This document shows, one piece after another, positions 31,703 through 32,981 of a DNA stretch of 32,981 nucleotides. Position 1 is the first letter of the stretch. Each line of letters begins with the position of its first letter. The DNA is from Desulfobacteraceae bacterium (GTDB taxonomy: Bacteria; Desulfobacterota; Desulfobacteria; Desulfobacterales; Desulfobacteraceae). The position numbers were made by a program, and so were the translations under genes. A model generated the notes under the pieces. The model was not told the origin of the DNA and searched no databases. It was given only the letters and a program-made list of their open reading frames with translations. The stretch spans positions 1 to 32,981 of the forward strand of contig JAAEKY010000791.1 of NCBI GenBank assembly GCA_024227235.1, in the 5' to 3' direction.

Positions 31703-32981
31703 TTTCTTTCTCCTCTCATGGTTGTCAGGGTGAATCCAATTGTTTTATTTGAATGGGGGGCAAGGTTGACAGTAAATTTAATGGTGTTCTGGTCTATTTT
31801 TTTATATGAGTCAGAATGGGTCATGGAGCTGATTTTAAAATGGTTTGAATTCAGATTTTTGATATATTCAAGAGTGGCCGGCATATCCGTGAAGTTGGAT
31901 AATTCGACTTCAAATGCTTTTATATCATCAAACCCACTGACATTTCCTTTTTTATCAAAGAGTATATTTTTCTTGGTATATTTCATTACCTTGGGGTTGA
32001 TTTTTACATTTAAGGTCGTGCCAAGATTGAGTTCCACTTTTTTGTTTACAGGGATGTATTTAGTTTTATCAGATCCAATAAAATCAAGTTCTCCATTTTT
32101 CCCGATACTGTGAAATACTTTGATTTCTCCACCTGGTAAAGGGGTTTGGCCAAGGTTATTTTTTTTATCATTTTTAAAGGTTAAGAATCTGACAACTGTT
32201 TTGCCATAGCGGTCGAGTTCATATTTATAAATGTTTTTGATTTTTATATTGTCCGCTTTAAAGGACAAAAGGCGTTTGGCCCATCCATGGGGAATGGTTT
32301 CTTTGCCTTCAATGGTATACAGAAAATATTCAGAAAGGCCTTGTTTTTCGATTTTTTTTGGGCGTGCGCCATCAGCCATGGCAGATCCCATAACCATTAC
32401 AGGCATTGCGGATTTTAGTTCTTTTTTCCCTTTTCTATAGACACCTTCAAGATCATGTTTCACCACAAAGTGTTCGGGTCTGCCGTATGGATATTGAAGA
32501 GACGCTAAGTGGGCAATTTCATCAAGAATATTCACCTTTCCCACAACAAGTCTTGTCTGGGCATTGGTATAATCTTCTCCTGAAAAATTGTTCACTTTAA
32601 CATATCCTTTTAGATCGCAGGTTTTCTGATCCTCGGACAATTGGGCAATGTAATAGGATTTCCAAAAGATGCCGGAAGTAAAATAGGTGATTTCTACCGG
32701 GACCTGCAATGCCTGTTCCGCCTTGATATTCCAGATGCCCACATCTTTTGTTTCCGGTGGATAGGTGATTTCAACCACATCGATTTTATCTATGTGTTTT
32801 TTGATCTCAAGAGAAAGGGAGGTGGGATCAATTTTTGTATTGGCCCAGGAAAACTGCAATTGGTTCATCCCTTTGACAAAGTTGAGTACTCTCATATCCC
32901 TTACAAGGGTTAAGTCTGCCTTATTATAAATAGTGGTTTGAACCGATTGTCTATCGGACAAAGTGACAAGGTCGATTTTTG
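31690..32981 (-). CDS. DUF4139-type protein, first copy, 5' end beyond window
   Basis: The minus-strand frame is open to the last base of the window, so the N-terminus is missing; the TTG at 32961 is not the true start. The visible part begins KIDLVTLSDRQSV, followed by YNKADLTLVRDMRVLNFVKGMNQLQFSWANTKIDPTSL, the DUF4139 family opening. FSGEDYTNAQTRLVVGKVN and a beta-rich C-terminal region follow. It is paralogous to the downstream gene (shared FSGE-N, IDPxSxxL and L-P-KT motifs) and overlaps it by 13 bp. Function is unknown. Confidence 0.8.
   Translation of the reverse strand, partial: KIDLVTLSDRQSVQTTIYNKADLTLVRDMRVLNFVKGMNQLQFSWANTKIDPTSLSLEIKKHIDKIDVVEITYPPETKDVGIWNIKAEQALQVPVEITYFTSGIFWKSYYIAQLSEDQKTCDLKGYVKVNNFSGEDYTNAQTRLVVGKVNILDEIAHLASLQYPYGRPEHFVVKHDLEGVYRKGKKELKSAMPVMVMGSAMADGARPKKIEKQGLSEYFLYTIEGKETIPHGWAKRLLSFKADNIKIKNIYKYELDRYGKTVVRFLTFKNDKKNNLGQTPLPGGEIKVFHSIGKNGELDFIGSDKTKYIPVNKKVELNLGTTLNVKINPKVMKYTKKNILFDKKGNVSGFDDIKAFEVELSNFTDMPATLEYIKNLNSNHFKISSMTHSDSYKKIDQNTIKFTVNLAPHSNKTIGFTLTTMRGERKWQQ

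Overview
The window reads as a low-GC chromosomal segment from an anaerobic, sulfur-metabolising Desulfobacterota bacterium, most likely of the Desulfobacterales. That placement is inferred from an octaheme tetrathionate-reductase-type cytochrome, a selenoprotein rhodanese, several sigma-54 regulators, rubredoxin, a bd oxidase in an otherwise anaerobic gene set, and a kinase that ends after its HisKA domain. No rRNA, tRNA, CRISPR array or intact transposase was seen.

Region 1 (1-291) is the 3' end of a DUF1566/Lcl-C-type protein. Region 2 (535-12496, all minus strand) is a full chemotaxis operon. In transcription order it holds a receiver-like protein, CheW, an MCP with a duplicated sensor, CheA, CheD, an HDOD protein, CheY, CheX, CheB, a membrane HisKA-only protein and CheR. 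A sigma-54 response regulator (12755-14158) lies just upstream. A tandem 17-bp repeat and a weak -24/-12 element between them suggest that it may control the operon.

Region 3 (14490-17865, minus) carries rubredoxin and a DUF4492-cydA-cydB cytochrome bd operon. A 542-bp gap follows. It contains a plus-strand unit (sigma-70-like promoter, palindrome, 20-codon ORF, strong hairpin) that may encode a small RNA or peptide.

Region 4 (18354-26862) is the most interesting part. A minus-strand operon encodes a secreted three-domain rhodanese, a haem-less cytochrome-c-like protein, an octaheme cytochrome and a membrane cytochrome b. The rhodanese is split by two in-frame UGA codons. Each UGA sits in the same CGGxT-U-KLSHxSARKA context and each is followed at the same distance by an AGGAA-loop hairpin whose stem pairs covary, so I read it as a selenoprotein with two selenocysteines. 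The operon has a consensus sigma-54 promoter. A divergent sigma-54 activator with a cysteine-rich PAS domain is preceded by a GTTAAC array at enhancer distance. The same GTTAAT-N5-GTTAAC pair and a second sigma-54 promoter lie in front of a thioredoxin, a Tat-exported 4x[4Fe-4S] protein and a small membrane protein. This suggests one regulon for an extracytoplasmic sulfur/electron-transfer system. A DsrE-like protein sits between the two operons.

Region 5 (26880-30224) has a CYTH protein with a stand-alone receiver (minus), then a plus-strand salvage set: SAM hydroxide adenosyltransferase, MTA phosphorylase and APRT. Region 6 (30545-32981, minus) has two tandem DUF4139-type secreted proteins, the upstream one cut by the window end. 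Several intergenic spaces hold unexplained structured repeats: an 11-bp TIR element at 23940-24155, a nested palindrome at 30357-30493, and a CCGGATATTTCAT-like motif placed just after stop codons.
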